Positions 38,690 through 48,780 of a stretch of 64,000 bases of DNA are shown piece by piece. The notes under the pieces are model-generated. The model was not told where the DNA came from and did no database searches. It saw only the letters and a list, made by a program, of their open reading frames with translations. The position numbers were made by a program, and so were the translations under genes. This DNA is from Chimaeribacter arupi. Lineage in GTDB: Bacteria; Pseudomonadota; Gammaproteobacteria; Enterobacterales; Enterobacteriaceae. The stretch spans positions 62,001-126,000 of the forward strand of contig NZ_PJZI01000009.1 of NCBI RefSeq assembly GCF_002858805.1, in the 5' to 3' direction. Numbering within the stretch: the stretch's first letter is position 1; each line of letters begins with the position of its first letter.

Positions 38690-41311
38690 ATGGCGCGCAT
38701 CCCCACGTACACAAGCCAGGTAGGCGTTCGTGCGCCATCTGCATCACAAATCAACACTCCAGTAGAAACCACTGATCAGAAGATGCTTCAGTCTGGGCTA
38801 AATAGCTTTGCTGATGCAGCATACAAGTTAGGCCAGCAACAACAAGCCGTGAAGAATACACAGCGCATGACAGATTACGTCAACGCGCAGAATGGCCTGA
38901 ATCAATCACTCAATGAAGCACAGCAGCAGTCGAAGACCGGCATTGACTACATCCCTGCGGCACAGCAGATCATCAAACAGCATGAGCAAGATTTCTTCTC
39001 TGCCCATCCTGACATGTCTGAAGAAGAAAAGCAGGATTACACTCTCCGGTGGGCTCAGTCTCGAGGGCAGGTAGAAAATCAGGCCATTAACTGGGGTCAG
39101 AACCAAGCCAAGCAAATTCAGGTGGCTAACCTGAGTGATAGCGCATCTGCTATCGGCAACATGATTCTGCAAGATCCGAATACAGCCAAATCTATGGCGG
39201 CCAGCCATCTGCAGGCTATTGAGCAAAGTGACCTCGACCCAGCGGCAAAAGCTGAACTGGCTAGCCGCTCCCGCAATCAGTGGGCGCTATCCGCTGCACA
39301 GTACGGCATTAACACTGATGCCCAGCATGTTATCGATCAGCACGGCACTTTCCAGGCTGTTCAGGCAGCAGGCTCAGGCGATGGCATGGCAGCGCCTTCA
39401 GGATCTCCTGGCACTCTGGCAACGCGTAATAATAACCCTCTGAATGTCCGCTTCTCGTCCAGCAACCAGTGGGCGGGCAAGGGAGACGATAACGGCAGTG
39501 GTTTTGAGCAGTTTGATACAGCAGACCACGGATTCCGTGCCGGCCTGAAGTTGATGCGCAACCATATCAACAATGGCAATGACACGCTGGCATCCCTTAT
39601 CAACAAGTGGGCGCCGGCAGCTGACAACAACAACCCCACGCAGTACGCCCAAGCGGTAAGTCAGCAGACCGGCATCCCGGTTGATGCCAAGCTCAATCCG
39701 AATGACCCACAGCAAATGACCGCTGTTGCTAAGGCGATGGCGAAGCAGGAAGGCTACGGCGCACCGGTAAGCGACAGCCAGCTTAACCGTGCGTGGTCAT
39801 CACTGAACGACCCTAACCAGCTCGCGCCAGGCGTTCCGTGGGGGCAACTAACGCCACAGCAGACTAACGCCGTGATTAATCAGGCTCAGGCTAAAGTCGA
39901 TCAGCAGAACACTCAGCGCCGCCTTCTGATGCAGCAGCAAATGCAGAATGACTCCGCGCTGATTGAGTCCGGCAACCCTGTTAGCAATCCTATCTCGCGT
40001 GAGCAGTGGATGAGTACCGCGCCGCATGATTCCACGCCGGAGCAGCTCACCATGCTGGATAAGCAATATCAGCAGTACGCGATGCTCAACGAGCTGCAGC
40101 CCATTTACTCTGACATCAACACCAAATCAGCATCTGCTGCACTGCAATCTGTACAGTCCATCAGGCCGCAAGGCAATGAGGATGATTTCTCTTTCCGCCA
40201 ACAGCGTTACGCTCAGGCCGTACAGAAATATCAGCAGGTGCAGAAGGCGCGTGAAGATGATCCGGGCGGCTGGCTGTCACAGAACTCACCAGATGTTCAG
40301 GCGGCATTCCGGGCGTTTCAGCAAGACCCATCGCAGGGAGCAACGCTTGCCCAGGCCATCATGGTCGAGAAGTCTCGCCTTGGGATAAAAAGCAAAGACA
40401 TCCTGCCCACTTCGCTGGCTGACGGTATCTTGCAGCAAATCGATACCAGCAAAGAGCAAAGCGTAACAGCCATCCAGTCAGTAGCTCAGCAGTTTGGCCC
40501 CTACGCGCAACAGGTAATGCAGCAGGTGCAGAAAAAAGCCGGCCCCGCGCTGCAGGTCGTGATGGCAACGGAGAACCCGCGGGCAGCAAACGCCCTCTGG
40601 CAAAACCGTAATGTGAAAACCGCAGACCTCAAAGATGCGATCAACACTGCAACACAGGGTGCATCTGATAGCGCCGATGGCGAATGGGCATCTCAATCAA
40701 AAGACTTTGCCGCGACAATGGTCGGCCAACCAGGCGGAATTCCTGTCTGGAACAATTTCAATGAGCAGGGTAGGCGACTTACCTACCTGAACATCCAGAA
40801 AGGCCTTAACCCCAGCGATGCGGCAAAGCAGGCTTATCAGGACATTCTGGGAAGCCAGTATCAAACCAAGGGTACATGGCGCTTGCCGGTTCGTTCTGGG
40901 CTGAATGTCGATGAGGTCTCTGACGGCGTTAATCACCTGACGGAGAATCTCAAACCCTCCGACATCACGCCACTGATTGGCGACCCCCGCATCAGTGATG
41001 AAGACAACCGGCAGCAGAGCCTTGATCGCATCCGTGATAATGGCGAGTGGGTGACAAACTCTGACGAGACGGGGCTAATGCTCACACTCAACGGTTTGGT
41101 AGTGAGTGGCTCTGATGGCCGACCCGTTACAGCCAGTTTCACTGACCTGGCAAAACTCGGCCAGCAGAACCGCAGCACCTGGAACAGCATCATGAATACG
41201 CTCAGCAAGCCTATGACCTACACGCCCGGCCAATCGAAGGGGTACTCGATTGAGAGCCAGCGCGACGCAATCTTGAAATCATTCCAGAACGGACAATCAA
41301 CCGGAAGGTAA
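38690..41311 (+). CDS. Ejection protein with a muramidase-like domain
   Basis: 873 residues, Gln/Ala-rich and helical. At about residues 241-363 is an embedded domain beginning ATRNNNPLNVRFSSSNQWAG and continuing through FRAGLKLMRNHINNGNDTLA and LINKWAPAADNNNPTQYAQA. This pattern is known from phage structural proteins that locally open peptidoglycan. It is likely ejected with DNA to build a channel across the periplasm. Confidence 0.8.
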   Translation: MARIPTYTSQVGVRAPSASQINTPVETTDQKMLQSGLNSFADAAYKLGQQQQAVKNTQRMTDYVNAQNGLNQSLNEAQQQSKTGIDYIPAAQQIIKQHEQDFFSAHPDMSEEEKQDYTLRWAQSRGQVENQAINWGQNQAKQIQVANLSDSASAIGNMILQDPNTAKSMAASHLQAIEQSDLDPAAKAELASRSRNQWALSAAQYGINTDAQHVIDQHGTFQAVQAAGSGDGMAAPSGSPGTLATRNNNPLNVRFSSSNQWAGKGDDNGSGFEQFDTADHGFRAGLKLMRNHINNGNDTLASLINKWAPAADNNNPTQYAQAVSQQTGIPVDAKLNPNDPQQMTAVAKAMAKQEGYGAPVSDSQLNRAWSSLNDPNQLAPGVPWGQLTPQQTNAVINQAQAKVDQQNTQRRLLMQQQMQNDSALIESGNPVSNPISREQWMSTAPHDSTPEQLTMLDKQYQQYAMLNELQPIYSDINTKSASAALQSVQSIRPQGNEDDFSFRQQRYAQAVQKYQQVQKAREDDPGGWLSQNSPDVQAAFRAFQQDPSQGATLAQAIMVEKSRLGIKSKDILPTSLADGILQQIDTSKEQSVTAIQSVAQQFGPYAQQVMQQVQKKAGPALQVVMATENPRAANALWQNRNVKTADLKDAINTATQGASDSADGEWASQSKDFAATMVGQPGGIPVWNNFNEQGRRLTYLNIQKGLNPSDAAKQAYQDILGSQYQTKGTWRLPVRSGLNVDEVSDGVNHLTENLKPSDITPLIGDPRISDEDNRQQSLDRIRDNGEWVTNSDETGLMLTLNGLVVSGSDGRPVTASFTDLAKLGQQNRSTWNSIMNTLSKPMTYTPGQSKGYSIESQRDAILKSFQNGQSTGR

Positions 41312-41314
41312 TCG

Positions 41315-42973
41315 ATGCCAATTTATACCGATGATCCCGGACAGGGGATTAACCAGCCTATCGGCAATGCCCCGGCCGGACTGGGTGAATCATTGGCGGC
41401 ATCCTTCGGCCAGGGGTTCAGAGATGGCCCACTCATGTCAGGCATCCGTTTCGCGGAAGCTGATGCTTTTGCTAACGACACTGCTTCCCCAGTGGTCAGC
41501 AAAGCAGAGGCTGATGCGAAGCTCAAAGAGCTGGGCGTCAGGAGCATCAATATCCCGGAGGCGGGCGTAACGCAGTCATTCCTTGACCACGTTACAGAGT
41601 CACGCAAGGAGGCGTTGGCTAAACAGCAAATAGCAGCAGCGGCACCATCCGGGTTTATCGCTTCACCATTAAATGTTCTCGCGGGCATGGCCGGCTTTAT
41701 GGCTGACCCTGCCAACCTGGCATTAAGTCTGGTTCCATTTGCCGGGGAAGCGCGTGCTGCAACATTCCTTGGCCGGGCTGGAGAGCGCTTTGTTCAGGGT
41801 GCCGTCATGGGTGGCGCCCAGACGGCGGTGACACTTCCTTTCACTGCTCAAGCGTCTGCAGCTGAGGGGGAAGATTTCACTATGGCAGCTGCTATGGAAA
41901 ACCTCTTCTACGGCACTGTTGGCGGCGGGATTCTCCATGCAGGCGGTGGCGTTATCGCTGATGTAGTGCGAGGCCGCCGACCAGCCGCCCGGGGGGAAGA
42001 GGCTCCGCCAGTAGCGGCTGACAATATTGAATCTGCGCCACGGCGCTCAGGTGATCCCTCTGATTCAGCCACTCCGCCATTCCTGGATGATGCAATTGCG
42101 CGTGAGGCTGATAGCTACGCATACAGCCGGGCATACGATGAAGTGTTGCCGGACTACAGAAGTAACCTTGAGTCTGCACAGTCAGGACGGGTAGAGAACG
42201 TTGCTGATCTGCGGGCGGAGATTGCCAGCAATGGGTATCAGGCCTCACGGCTGGATGAAACGCTGTCAGACCGCGTTGCTCAGTATCAACAACAACGAGT
42301 GAAATACCGGGAAGCACGGCAGCGGGCGCAACGTGATATCGAGCAAGAGAAGCAGGCTTTGCAGGGGCGGAATGATGAAATCAACCAAACCCTAGAGCGT
42401 AACGCGGCCGCAGAGCGTGCCACCGGCGAGCAAGCAGCAATCTCACGTGGTGAAATCCCTGAAGGGCTTAAGCGCAGAATTGAGGAGCGTGCCGGGCAGA
42501 TCAAAGGGGCATTGCAGAAAACACCGCTTGCTCAGGGTGTGCGCACGGCTGCGCAAAAAATCGATGCAGCCCACTGGTCACAGCGGCATAGCGCATTCCG
42601 CGCCGGCATCTCCCATATGCTCCAGGGCCGTTCGCCAGACGTTGAACCCATCTTTGATTTAACGGCACCAGAGCTTCGCGAATCCGCAGTGCGTCAGATT
42701 CAGCGGGGGCCACGCCCGGATGAGGATGCGGCAACCGCAAGATCAAGCGCTGAGGCCGAGATAGATTACCAGCGCGCATCTCGTGAAAACGCAGAATTGG
42801 TGAATGCTCAGGAAGACCTTGCGGCAGAGCTTGAGCTTGCCCGCAACATGACAGATGACCTTGATTCGCCAGAGCTTAGGCAGGCGCTGGATGACCTTAC
42901 ACGCGAAGCCAATGACGAAAGCATTATCAAAGGCCTGCAGGCTTATGCCGCCTGTATGCTCAGGAGAATTTAA
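41315..42973 (+). CDS. Ejection/internal virion protein, middle
   Basis: 552 residues. N-terminal third is Gly/Ala-rich with hydrophobic patches (MAGFMADPANLALSLVPFAG); the rest is a long charged coiled coil (QYQQQRVKYREARQRAQRDI). The stop overlaps the next ATG (TAATG). By position an epsilon15 ejection-protein homologue. Confidence 0.78.
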   Translation: MPIYTDDPGQGINQPIGNAPAGLGESLAASFGQGFRDGPLMSGIRFAEADAFANDTASPVVSKAEADAKLKELGVRSINIPEAGVTQSFLDHVTESRKEALAKQQIAAAAPSGFIASPLNVLAGMAGFMADPANLALSLVPFAGEARAATFLGRAGERFVQGAVMGGAQTAVTLPFTAQASAAEGEDFTMAAAMENLFYGTVGGGILHAGGGVIADVVRGRRPAARGEEAPPVAADNIESAPRRSGDPSDSATPPFLDDAIAREADSYAYSRAYDEVLPDYRSNLESAQSGRVENVADLRAEIASNGYQASRLDETLSDRVAQYQQQRVKYREARQRAQRDIEQEKQALQGRNDEINQTLERNAAAERATGEQAAISRGEIPEGLKRRIEERAGQIKGALQKTPLAQGVRTAAQKIDAAHWSQRHSAFRAGISHMLQGRSPDVEPIFDLTAPELRESAVRQIQRGPRPDEDAATARSSAEAEIDYQRASRENAELVNAQEDLAAELELARNMTDDLDSPELRQALDDLTREANDESIIKGLQAYAACMLRRI

Positions 42974-45516
42974 TGGCTAACCAGTTTCTCACTCAGTGTG
43001 AACATGTAGTTAATAAGGCCGCCGGCCGTGACCTATCTGAAGAGGAAATGGAAAATCTGGTCAATAGCATGGAAACTACGGTTCGCCGCATCCGCGCTGA
43101 AAATGAGTCAATCTCACTGGAAGAGGCGGCGCGTCGTGCTGCTGAAGATTTGGGTAATGCCGAGAAACTGGCGAAAGTGATTGAAGCCAGGAATAAAGCA
43201 CTCAATACCCGCATAGCCGCTCAGCGGCTGGCCTTCCTGCGTGACAGCTTCCCAGACCGGCCAGATATTGGCTTGTCAGCCATTTTGGTTGGGCGGAATG
43301 AGTCACGAACAGGAAGCCGAGCCTCTGCCTCAGCGGAGCAGCATCAGCTGCGGTCGAAGTATCTTTCCGGGCTGAACCTCGACCTTGAGCAGGCTGGCGT
43401 GCTGAAGTTTCTGGCAAGCGGCAGTAATGATGCAGAAGTCGCTGATGCGATGTGGCGATTGGGGAAGGGCGAGCCTACGGATGGGTTAATGCCTGAGTCT
43501 GTGAAAATCGCGCAGATCATCACAAAATGGCAGGAAGCTGCGCGAATGGATGCCAACAAAGCAGGGGCGTGGATTCGCAAGATGCCCGGCTACATTGCCC
43601 GTCAGGGGCATGACATGATGAAAATCCGGGCTGCCGGCTATGAAGCGTGGCGCAATGCGATCTTGCCTCGACTGGCAAATGAGACTTTCGAAGGGGTTGA
43701 GAACACGGATGGGTTCTTGCGCAGCGTCTATGATGGTCTGGCTTCCGGTGTTCATCTCTCAGCTGAAAAACCGGATTGGATGAAAGGCTTCAAAGGCTCT
43801 CAGAACATCGCCAAACGAGCCAGCCAGGAGCGCGTGCTGCACTTTAAAGATGGTGTGGCATGGCATGAGTACAATCAGCAATTCGGCGTGGGGAGTCTGC
43901 GGGAAGCGATCTACGGCGGATTAGACGCATCCTCCAGAAGCACCGGGTTGATGCGTGTTCTTGGCACCAACCCAGAGAATATGGTGGATTATCTGGCTGA
44001 CACTATTTCTAAAGACCTGAAAGGCAATGAGCGCGCTTTGAGGGCGTTTGCGGATGCGCGCCGCAGCCAGATCAAAAGCCAGCTTGCTGAAGTAACAGGC
44101 AAGACAAATATCCCCGGCTCAACGTCTCTCGCTCGCTTCGGTTCAACGGTACGAGCCGTGGACTCCATGATTAAGTTAGGAGGGGCTACTGTCAGCTCTT
44201 TTAATGACTTGGCCAGTAACGCCCTGGAATTGCGATACCAGGGAAAAAATATGTTACAGGCACTCAGCGAGTCTATTCAGGGAAGGCTTAAGAGATTCAA
44301 TTCAGATGATCAGAAGCGCATCCTCAGCTCTCTCGGCGTTTACTCAGACAGTATGCGGGATGAAATCCTTCAACGATTCTCAGGCGATGTCACCATGCCA
44401 GGGAAAGTGGCGCGCCTGCAGCGTCAGTTCTTTCGCCTGAATCTGCTTAATTGGTGGACTGAGGCGTCACGTAAAACTACAGCAACGATGGTTTCTCATT
44501 GGCTGGCAGATAACGCCCATTCGCCTCACGCCACGTTAAATGGCGACCTGAAGCGTGCACTGGATTTGCACGGCATTGGTGAGCCCGAGTGGAATATCTA
44601 TCGTCAGATGGATTTGCGGGGGTCTGAAGGCCGTAATTTCATGACGCCGGATGGCATCGACTCCATCCCTGATGAAGTGATCGGTAAATACCTTTCCGAT
44701 AAAAGCATCAAGGTGAATGACCGAAGTCTTCAGGGTGCCCGCGAGCAACTTGCAGACAAGCTGCGTGGTTATGTTCTTGACCGTGTAATGGTTGGCATGA
44801 CCGAACCCACGGCAAGAACGCGGGCGTTTATGAAGCAAGGGACGCAGCCAGGCACCGTTGAAGGGGAGTTGCTGCGCTTTATCGGCCAATACAAGTCTTT
44901 CACTGCATCGTTCATGCAACAGGCATTAGGCAGGGAAGTGTTTGGCCGAGGTTATACGCCAGCGCCGCTGGGACAAAGCCGCTGGGGCAGCACCTGGAAT
45001 GCACTGTCTAAAAGCGGGAAAGGGGAGTTTGCCAGTATGGCTCAGCTGTTCCTGTGGATGACCACCTTCGGCTACCTGTCCATGCAAACCAAGTTGCTGC
45101 TTAAGGGGCAAACGCCACGGCCGGCAGATAACCCGAAAACATTTCTTGCCGCAGCTGTGCAGGGCGGGGGGATTGGAATATTCGGTGATTATTTGTTTGG
45201 TGAGGCCAACCGCTTTGGCAATGGGCCGATCACATCAATGGCGGGGCCTGTGGCCGGCAACCTTGATGACGTGATCACTCTATTTCAGAAAGCTCGTTCT
45301 GGCGATGCGAAGGCCGGGGATGCATTCAGGTTTACTGTCGATCACACCCCCTTTATCAACCTCTTTTATGCGCGACCGGTGCTGAATTATCTGTTTCTGA
45401 ATCAGTTGCAGGAAGCTATGTCGCCAGGCTCACTGCATCGTTATGAGCAGAATATCAGGAAGAACCAAGGCAATGACTTCATCTTCCCGCCGTCTCAAAC
45501 GATGCTCGGGCGCTAA
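42973..45516 (+). CDS. Ejection/internal virion protein, large
   Basis: 847 residues, helical, with an acidic N-terminus and a more hydrophobic C-terminal quarter (MAQLFLWMTTFGYLSMQTKL, AAVQGGGIGIFGDYLFGEA) that may insert into the inner membrane during DNA entry. Last of the ejection genes. Confidence 0.78.
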   Translation: MANQFLTQCEHVVNKAAGRDLSEEEMENLVNSMETTVRRIRAENESISLEEAARRAAEDLGNAEKLAKVIEARNKALNTRIAAQRLAFLRDSFPDRPDIGLSAILVGRNESRTGSRASASAEQHQLRSKYLSGLNLDLEQAGVLKFLASGSNDAEVADAMWRLGKGEPTDGLMPESVKIAQIITKWQEAARMDANKAGAWIRKMPGYIARQGHDMMKIRAAGYEAWRNAILPRLANETFEGVENTDGFLRSVYDGLASGVHLSAEKPDWMKGFKGSQNIAKRASQERVLHFKDGVAWHEYNQQFGVGSLREAIYGGLDASSRSTGLMRVLGTNPENMVDYLADTISKDLKGNERALRAFADARRSQIKSQLAEVTGKTNIPGSTSLARFGSTVRAVDSMIKLGGATVSSFNDLASNALELRYQGKNMLQALSESIQGRLKRFNSDDQKRILSSLGVYSDSMRDEILQRFSGDVTMPGKVARLQRQFFRLNLLNWWTEASRKTTATMVSHWLADNAHSPHATLNGDLKRALDLHGIGEPEWNIYRQMDLRGSEGRNFMTPDGIDSIPDEVIGKYLSDKSIKVNDRSLQGAREQLADKLRGYVLDRVMVGMTEPTARTRAFMKQGTQPGTVEGELLRFIGQYKSFTASFMQQALGREVFGRGYTPAPLGQSRWGSTWNALSKSGKGEFASMAQLFLWMTTFGYLSMQTKLLLKGQTPRPADNPKTFLAAAVQGGGIGIFGDYLFGEANRFGNGPITSMAGPVAGNLDDVITLFQKARSGDAKAGDAFRFTVDHTPFINLFYARPVLNYLFLNQLQEAMSPGSLHRYEQNIRKNQGNDFIFPPSQTMLGR

Positions 45517-45701
45517 TGGCTTCTGAATAGCCCCATGACCCAGCCGCAAAAAGCCATAGAGTAATAAGCCCAGACGAACATAAGAACCATCGTTGGGCCT
45601 ACTAATAACCCCCACCAGTCAAGATACGGCAAAGAGACAAGCGAAAGCACGACCGCAACAATAGCGGTTATCTCTATGTCTGATGACTGAATATCACGCA
45701 T
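45513..45701 (-). CDS. Leftward small membrane protein, moron candidate
   Basis: 62 residues. AGAGGT precedes the ATG at 45701 by six bases. Three hydrophobic segments: ITAIVAVVLSLVSLPYL, LLVGPTMVLMFVWAYYSMA and AFCGWVMGLF. It lies in the only gap between ejection and fibre genes, against the late transcript, and overlaps the preceding gene end by 4 bases. A superinfection-exclusion or conversion role is possible but not shown. Confidence 0.6.
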   Translation of the reverse strand: MRDIQSSDIEITAIVAVVLSLVSLPYLDWWGLLVGPTMVLMFVWAYYSMAFCGWVMGLFRSH

Positions 45702-45758
45702 TACACCTCTTACCGCAGGTCAGCCCTGTGGGGATTACACACGCCCGGAGAAAGGCAG

Positions 45759-48722
45759 ATGACTGTAGCATCTACGCAAAGTTTCATTGAGTATACCGGA
45801 GACGGGGCGAGCACAACATTTGCCGTTCCGTTTTATTTTTTGCAAAACAGCGATATATCGGCGCTTATTGCTGACGCAAGTGGAAATGTACAAGAGCTGA
45901 CATATGGCGCCGATTACTCTGTTACCGGCGCTCGTGAAGATGCGGGCGGCATGGCTACCCTAAACAATTCGCTCGCCATCGGATCGACTCTGCTTTTTTT
46001 CCGTTCTCCGCCAGTCACACAGGAAACGAAGTACTACGAGAACGGCAAATTCCCGGCTAAATCACACGAAACCGCCCTGGATAAACTGACAATGCTGATT
46101 CAGGATCGGGGATGGCGGTTTGACGCTCTGGCGCTGACTAAGCCGAATAAGTACGCCAGATATTTTGACGCCAAAGATAATCGGATTTCCAATCTCGGTG
46201 CACCGGTTGATTCAGATGATGCGGCGACTAAGAGATATGCTGATGATCAAGACGAAGAAAATCGCAGCTTCACTCAGTCGCAGATTACAGCAGAAGCCGA
46301 GGCACGAAGAGAAGCTGATGCGCTTGAGCGCGATGCTCGTGCAGAAGCTGATGCCAATATTCAAAAGCAACTAACTGGAAACGTGCCTCTTGAGGCGAGC
46401 GCGTTCTCACCTATTTCATGGCATAAGCAGACTATCGATAATAGCGTCGATATTCCTGAAAGCATGAATGCGTGGTCATTCGGTCCAAAAGTGACTATTC
46501 AAGAAGGTCAGGTAATTACAATCCCGGGAGACTCTGCCTGGACAATTGCTAATGGGGAAAGCGTCCATAGCGGAGATGGGGTTTCTCTTGCCGAACTGCC
46601 CGGGGCTGATAGCACCGGTGTTATCCTGCAGGATTCGGTAATTTCCATGGCGGAAGGTAAATCAGATATTATTTATGTCCCGTCAGGGGTGTGGAGGATT
46701 TCCACTCCTATGGCTATGGGGTATAAAAAATATTATTACGGCCCGGGGGTTTTGAAGTTCGATAATGCGGAATGGTGGCGCAAGGGGGGTAGTGCAGGAA
46801 CTGGGGTCGAAGAGAATTACACTCTTTTTTATAATTATGAAAACCAGTCTGATGTAACTGTAACTTTCAATGATATTGTCCAACCTATAACTTGGATTGA
46901 TGCTTATACGGTAAGCGCTCCTGCATCCACAACCTATGACGCAGTTAAAATAAATATAGCCAATGGCACCTTAAACCTTGGCACCGTACCTGAATCTGTT
47001 AGGTCGTATAATGTGCTAGCAAATGGAGGAGGGAGCATTTCTCCGGCGCTGCCCGATCCAGTAACAAGCCCGGCAGGCATGATGAATACCGGCATGGGTG
47101 CAAGAAGCCTAAAGAATATTACTACGGGCGAAAATAACACGGCTTACGGTGGTAGGTCATTGATGACGCTTACTAGCGCCGTCAACCAGACTGCCATTGG
47201 CTTCCAGGCTCTTTATCGTTCTTCTGGTAATGGCAACACAGCAGTCGGTTCTATCGCAGGTGAGTGGCTAACCAGCGGGGAGTACAACTCTCTATTCGGT
47301 CTCTCTGCCGGTGCAAAACTAAAAACAGGTGGCTACAACGTAGCCGCAGGTTATGGTGCTTTGGGTGAATCGCCATCTTGCTCTTACACAGTTGCTATAG
47401 GTCATCGCGCCCTGGGTAACAGTGGAGACAACGAACCATCTTATGTTACGAGCATTGGCACCTTCGCCGGTGACTTTGCGTATGGCAGTAACAATACATG
47501 GGTAGGGTATAGGGCTGGATGTGGTGCAGCACTGAGCGACGGCCTTGAAAACGTTGCCGTAGGGTATCAGGCAATGCGAAACCAGTCTGGCGCAGACTAT
47601 AACGTTTCCGTTGGGGTAATAAGCCTACAATCGCTGACATCAGGGCAGTATAACGTAGCTATCGGTCATAGCGCCCTCAATATTCTTACAACTGCGAGCT
47701 CAAATACAGCTGTAGGATATAAATCATTAAGCGCTTCCACAGCGGCATCTTTGACTGCGGTTGGGTTTCAGTCGCAAATGGCTAATACCACAGGGACGGG
47801 GAATACATCCCTTGGAAATAACACCCTGAAAGCAAACCAGACGGGGATTGATAACACCGCGGTAGGTGAATCTGTAATGTTGGTAGCTACAGGATCAAAT
47901 AGCACAGCAGTAGGCGCCAGATCTCTAAACGCTCAGACTACTGGCAGCAACAACACTGCAATGGGTTATGAGGCCGGCAGGTTTACTACCACTTCAGCAA
48001 ACAACGTCTCCGTGGGGTTCCGGGCTGGTCGTGCGCTTACCACAGGCGGGGAAAATACGGCTGTTGGCGCTGATGCTTTGCAGCTTGAAACCACGGGGAC
48101 TCAAAACACAGCTCTGGGTAGATTAGCAATGCGAGTATTGCAGGACGGAACAACTCCTGTTGCTATAACAAATTCGACTGGCATTGGCTACGGCGCCTAT
48201 GTTTCAGGCTCTAACCAGGTTCAAATCGGAAACAGTGCAACTACGACCTACGTTTATGGCACTGTGCAAAACCGATCTGATTCGCGAGACAAGGCTGATG
48301 TAGAAGACATTGATTTAGGGATTGATTTCATAAACGGCCTTCGCCCGGTGTCTGGCCGCTGGAATATGCGCGACGATTATTACACGTTCACTGAGGTGGA
48401 AACCGGCGAAACTGATAAGGAAGGAAACCCAGTAACCAAAACCGAAGTCTCTTTTGATGAGGAAGGTTATAAGGCAGAAACCAAAAAAAGGAAGCGTCTC
48501 CATCAGTGGTTTATCTATCAGGAAGTGGAAGAGCTAATCCAAAGCCTCGGACTAAACCCTGACGACTATGGCTTCCTGCAGAACGCAAAAGTGAATGGAG
48601 GTGTTGATGTCGGTTCGCTTGGTTATGACGAATTTATTCCCCCTGTGGTAAAAGCGATCCAGTCATGCTGGTCACGCATAGATGAGTTAGAAAAAAGAAT
48701 ATCCAATCTCGAATCAAAATAA
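45759..48722 (+). CDS. Tail fibre with YadA-like repeats and S74 self-cleaving chaperone
   Basis: 987 residues. Residues 1-150 match the T7 fibre-type virion-attachment domain (SFIEYTGDGASTTFAVPFYF). A charged coiled coil follows (about 170-205). From about 440 to 830 there are many degenerate 14-16-residue repeats with the core NTAVG(x)xAL, the left-handed beta-roll pattern of YadA/Hia adhesin heads. The last ~148 residues form an S74-type intramolecular chaperone starting with SDSRDK near residue 840, where self-cleavage is expected. It should form a trimer that binds a host surface receptor. Confidence 0.88.
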   Translation: MTVASTQSFIEYTGDGASTTFAVPFYFLQNSDISALIADASGNVQELTYGADYSVTGAREDAGGMATLNNSLAIGSTLLFFRSPPVTQETKYYENGKFPAKSHETALDKLTMLIQDRGWRFDALALTKPNKYARYFDAKDNRISNLGAPVDSDDAATKRYADDQDEENRSFTQSQITAEAEARREADALERDARAEADANIQKQLTGNVPLEASAFSPISWHKQTIDNSVDIPESMNAWSFGPKVTIQEGQVITIPGDSAWTIANGESVHSGDGVSLAELPGADSTGVILQDSVISMAEGKSDIIYVPSGVWRISTPMAMGYKKYYYGPGVLKFDNAEWWRKGGSAGTGVEENYTLFYNYENQSDVTVTFNDIVQPITWIDAYTVSAPASTTYDAVKINIANGTLNLGTVPESVRSYNVLANGGGSISPALPDPVTSPAGMMNTGMGARSLKNITTGENNTAYGGRSLMTLTSAVNQTAIGFQALYRSSGNGNTAVGSIAGEWLTSGEYNSLFGLSAGAKLKTGGYNVAAGYGALGESPSCSYTVAIGHRALGNSGDNEPSYVTSIGTFAGDFAYGSNNTWVGYRAGCGAALSDGLENVAVGYQAMRNQSGADYNVSVGVISLQSLTSGQYNVAIGHSALNILTTASSNTAVGYKSLSASTAASLTAVGFQSQMANTTGTGNTSLGNNTLKANQTGIDNTAVGESVMLVATGSNSTAVGARSLNAQTTGSNNTAMGYEAGRFTTTSANNVSVGFRAGRALTTGGENTAVGADALQLETTGTQNTALGRLAMRVLQDGTTPVAITNSTGIGYGAYVSGSNQVQIGNSATTTYVYGTVQNRSDSRDKADVEDIDLGIDFINGLRPVSGRWNMRDDYYTFTEVETGETDKEGNPVTKTEVSFDEEGYKAETKKRKRLHQWFIYQEVEELIQSLGLNPDDYGFLQNAKVNGGVDVGSLGYDEFIPPVVKAIQSCWSRIDELEKRISNLESK

Positions 48723-48742
48723 CCCGCTTCGGCGGGTTTTTT
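48721..48742 (+). terminator. Terminator after the fibre gene
   Basis: AACCCGC, loop TTCG (overlapping), GCGGGTTTTTT, directly after the stop codon. Confidence 0.85.
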
Positions 48743-48780
48743 ATTTCCCGCTATTCAGATTTACATCTAAGGATTAAATA

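Noticed and set aside
42900-42980. A frameshift joining the two ejection-protein genes
   Set aside because: The TAATG stop-start junction is clean and each protein has the expected size for its position; a Cys-Met-Leu-Arg-Arg end looks natural.
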